From Lepeophtheirus salmonis (taxonomy: Eukaryota; Arthropoda; Copepoda; Siphonostomatoida; Caligidae): a stretch of DNA of 64,000 nt. Within the stretch, counting starts at the first letter, position 1. The number at the start of each line of letters is the position of its first letter. The stretch lies in the NCBI RefSeq assembly GCF_016086655.4, contig NC_052136.2, positions 7,068,001 to 7,132,000 on the forward strand, given 5' to 3'. Of the stretch, positions 60,870 to 64,000 are shown in pieces. The notes below the pieces were generated by a model. It searched no databases. It saw only the letters and a list, made by a program, of their open reading frames with translations, and was not told the DNA's origin. The translations under genes and the position numbers were made by a program.

Positions 60870-60990
60870 GACCTATAATATCGTGTTTTTTCTGTGACGT
60901 AGTCGCCCTTATTCTTCTCTTTCACAAGGAGGGAGACGGCTTGCTCAAACTGGCTCAGTGCCTGGAGGAACATGTCGCAGCTTCTCATTT
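60870..60990 (-). CDS. exon-like reading frame upstream of the mariner relic
   Basis: The minus strand reads MRSCDMFLQALSQFEQAVSL, then LVKEKNKGDYVTEKTRYYR, a coding-like helical stretch. It is followed by a donor-like AG|GTCGGT. The next transposase segment on the same strand begins after ATAATAAG about 135 bp later. This could be a spliced N-terminal exon of the transposase, a chance frame, or an exon of an unrelated host gene. No family was recognised. Confidence 0.25.
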
Positions 60991-60999
60991 TAAGCCAAT

Positions 61000-62990
61000 C
61001 AGAATTGAGAACTAATAAATCCTAACTTCCTTGCCTTGAGTGTCCACCCTTTGCCTAGAGTCCTTTAGAAGTATCAAGTGAGAAGAGGGAATCGAAAGTT
61101 GACAAAAAAATATAATGAATATTTTGTGTGTTAGCGATGTAACGCCGTCCCCTGTCTCCGCGTTTAGGATTAATCCCTTTTTAAAAGAATTAATGATTCT
61201 CTTCTACAATTGTTATTTAAAAGAACAATTATTTATTTTAAAAGTTCTAATAATGAGGTTGCATGGCTTGTGTCTATCCAGATGTTAAGTAATCCATGCT
61301 TAAACTGACAATTAAATGTGTTAATATTAATTAATTTATGTTATATTTCAGTAAGTCTTTTCATATAATAAGAATATTCATAATCAAATCAAATTCTGAA
61401 GGAAGAGGCATGTATTTCATAGGATGTTTCATTAACTTGACAGTTATTATATACGTATAAGATAGTTGTGAATATTTTTGCATTTATTTAACAAAGACAC
61501 AACTTTATTTATATTAAAACATTTTAATCTTTTTTACATTTAAAAATTAAAATAAATAATAGTCTAAGCCTAGATTGCATCAAAGCTTTAAATACTGTTT
61601 GATGAATAATAATGGCTACTAAGGCGCCCTTTATCCAATCAATTTTTCAATTGTAAATACTAAGAGGATGTCAAAATTACTTCGTCACTGTCGAATAAAT
61701 ATAGGAAATATTGGCATTATTGAAGTCAAAATAAAAAATTATATCAAATAGAGTTAATAATTGACTTCCAATCTATATATATATATATTTGAATTGTTAA
61801 CATGAACAGTAGTAATATAGATGTTTAAATATTAATAAAAATACCAGTGCATTTCAGTGGATTCTCTGCCAAAATTATACAAAAGTATGATCCAAGATCA
61901 ATAACAAAAGGGGAAAAAAATCATACCAACTAACCATTTTTTCTATGTTAAAGAAGTTTTCTTTGATATTTACATTTTGTCTAATGTTGAAAATAATTAC
62001 CTTAAATAGATAAACCCTTATAAAACACAAATTTAATCGATTTATTATTATTAACTATTGTTGTTTCTAGTACAAAACTGTACATTTTTAAGGTTACTGT
62101 CTAAGGATTTAACTACCAATTATTGTTTTTGTGAATGAACAGTGTGTTTAAATTGTATTGAAGAAATTTGAAAACATTTACTTCACTTAAATTTCTGAAG
62201 CACTTTTGTAGTTATCAATCTTACAATACAGACTAAATAAATTTCCCAATTAATAAATTCAATTTATATAAGTATTTATTTAAATTTGTCATAATTCATA
62301 ATTTGTTTCATTAATTTGATAGACTTTTTTTTCATAAGGGGAGGAAAATAATTTACTGCATTTGCAATAATTACAATAATTTGACCAACTTTTTTTATCA
62401 TGGAGGTACTAGGTTATTCAATATTTTAAAAAGAAATCAATCTTTGAAAAGCTCTTTCCACATGAGCTACATATTTTGTAGTAAGCATCATTTACTATAA
62501 ACTTTACATGGAACTTGGATTTTTTACATTTGATAATACATTCAATCATAATTATGGCTTTAAATCATTTGAGGTTTTACTGTGATACTAGGACCCTACA
62601 TCTACAGACAAGTCATGCTGTGCTATGTCTTCATGAGCATGCTAGACACAATCTTTATTCTAAGAGGGATCCAGGACAACCGAGAGAAATGAGGAGGGAC
62701 GTGGAGGAATAATATTCTGTATAGACTACGAGAAACACATATATATTATATTCAATTCGGTACATATTAAATACTACTATAACATTATAAAAGGAGTAGG
62801 CCTATTTATACTATTAAGATAAAAGATAAGAAAGTGTACTTTATATACATACATACACGGCAATATAAAAGGAAGAGGATACATTTGTGCTGTGTCGATC
62901 AAGAACAATTTGTTCTTTTCGACGAATCTTTTTAGTGAATGTACTGATAAACCAACTCCGTCAAAGTCACCAACTCACCAACTGAAGTGT
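61000..62990. other. no recognisable gene
   Basis: Very AT-rich with a TA run at about 61778. A 65-codon frame at 62515-62712 has no motif. The stretch leads into the tandem repeat starting near 62998. Confidence 0.35.
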
Positions 62991-62997
62991 CTTACAA

Positions 62998-63190
62998 AAG
63001 AAAAACTGATTCACCAAAAGAACTGAATCATCAAAAGAACTGAATCTTTAAAAGAACAAGTCATTAAAAGTACATATTCTTTAATGAAACGAATCATTAA
63101 AAGAACGAATCATCAAAAGAGCTGAATATTTTAAAAGAACGAATCATTAAAATAACGAATCATCAAAAGAACTGAATCATCTAGAGAACT
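62998..63190 (+). repeat. tandem repeat of about 17 bp, AAAAGAACTGAATCATC
   Basis: AAAAGAACTGAATCATC and variants (AAAAGAACGAATCATT) repeat about ten times with diverged units. A reversed unit-like stretch (TTGTTCTTTTCGACGAATC) lies just upstream at about 62910. Confidence 0.65.
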
Positions 63191-63760
63191 GATTTACTTA
63201 AAGGACATCTTGTAATATCCAAGAATACACTGGATGTACAAGTGAAGTGCTGAGCCGCAAGATAGATTAAACTCTACTGCCATTGCGTTCCTAAGCATCA
63301 AGGACCTCTTCTGATATGCTATAATACGTCCCGGCCCACGGGTTGTGCAGGATAAGTGCTGGGTCCCAAGGCTGGTTATATTCCCCGTTTCCACTTTCTT
63401 TAGCATCAAGAACCTCTTGTAATATCCAAAAATACAACCCGCCCCACAAGGTTGTACAGGTGGTCTTAATTAATAATCCTTTATTATCTAAAATGAACGC
63501 TTACATTAATAATGGCTTAACTAGAGGACAAGTTAAAGATGTAAAGATGTTATATTATTACTTGTGCAATCTGGAAGTTTTAGGATATAAGGAATATTGA
63601 ACTGATATGTGAACTTTGACATCAAGTTATTCATTAACCCGGACTGTATTATGGGATATTACAAGGGATCCTTGATGCTCAGAGAAGCATATGTGTAAGA
63701 ATTTAACCTGTGATGGGCCAGGTGTGTTTTAGTATATAAGATGATTATTTTTTTTAAATC
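63190..63760. repeat. inverted copies of the 30 kb tandem repeat
   Basis: About two and a half reversed units (GAGCATCAAGAACC-type with GGTTGTGCAGG) lie at 63200-63460, spaced about 108 bp. One forward unit (TATTATGGGATATTACAAGG, then ATCCTTGATGCTCAGAGAAG) is at 63640-63740. A 170 bp spacer separates them, with a short frame (NNGLTRGQVKDVKMLYYYLC) of no known family. Confidence 0.55.
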
Positions 63761-64000
63761 ATTCAATAGTTTGCTTGCCCGAATATTACGCCAACCTTTT
63801 TAATACAATAATCGTACCGGGCACACTTTTTGGGGGGCAGCCTCGACGCTCTTCCATTTATATTCAATAGCATACCTTATCTTTATGGTTCTATAGCTAT
63901 TGGAAGGTTACATTATCCTATTGAGTGGGCAGTTTTGGAACAAGCTTGGAGGTAGAAGAGGCGAATTACCCGAACCCTCGAACAAAAGGAGTCAATTTCA

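Overview
The window looks like arthropod nuclear DNA. It is very AT-rich, coding sequence is sparse, introns are often short (54, 62 and 69 bp), and it is crowded with decayed DNA transposons. The mix of several DD37D (maT-like) mariner lineages, a P-element/THAP9-type fossil and a cluster of secreted group III phospholipase A2 genes fits a parasitic copepod such as a sea louse (Lepeophtheirus/Caligus). The organism is an inference; nothing in the sequence names it.

The host genes I can defend best are group III secreted phospholipase A2 (sPLA2) homologues, all on the minus strand. Copy A (12097-14268) has a full exon set, but its catalytic His-Asp pair is replaced. Copy B (16129-17958) is an intact-looking four-exon gene. 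Copy C (22150-23286) has core exons with an intact active site, and a signal-peptide exon at 33012-33208 fits its splice phase across a 9.7 kb intron. The shared intron phases argue for tandem duplication. Reading frames were joined by hand from splice consensus and phase only.

Region by region: 1-5500 is repeat-rich with no convincing gene. 5507-7735 is a P-element/THAP9-like transposase fossil (+). 8770-9984 is a decayed zinc-knuckle retroelement ORF1 (-). 11031-11345 is a THAP domain (-). 12.1-33.2 kb is the sPLA2 cluster, interrupted by a mariner relic (18.3-18.96 kb), a truncated LTR element (20.77-21.25 kb), and further mariner relics (23.73-24.15 kb and 28.67-29.66 kb). 30.0-30.55 kb is a tandem array of about 105 bp units. 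31-37.3 kb holds low-complexity elements with G/C-rich ends and hAT-like MITEs. 40.0-42.5 kb holds a mariner relic and two short elements almost touching. 47.86-48.85 kb is the best-preserved mariner. 51.42-54.42 kb is a nested long-inverted-repeat transposon with a BED/CGGBP1-like reading frame. 59.65-60.99 kb is another mariner. 63.0-63.75 kb holds tandem repeats, including inverted copies of the 30 kb repeat.

Nearly all transposase copies show visible inactivation: stops, frameshifts or lost catalytic acids. The most interesting host biology is the catalytically altered sPLA2 paralogue kept open beside intact copies. The most interesting mobile-element structure is the nested long-inverted-repeat element at 51-54 kb.
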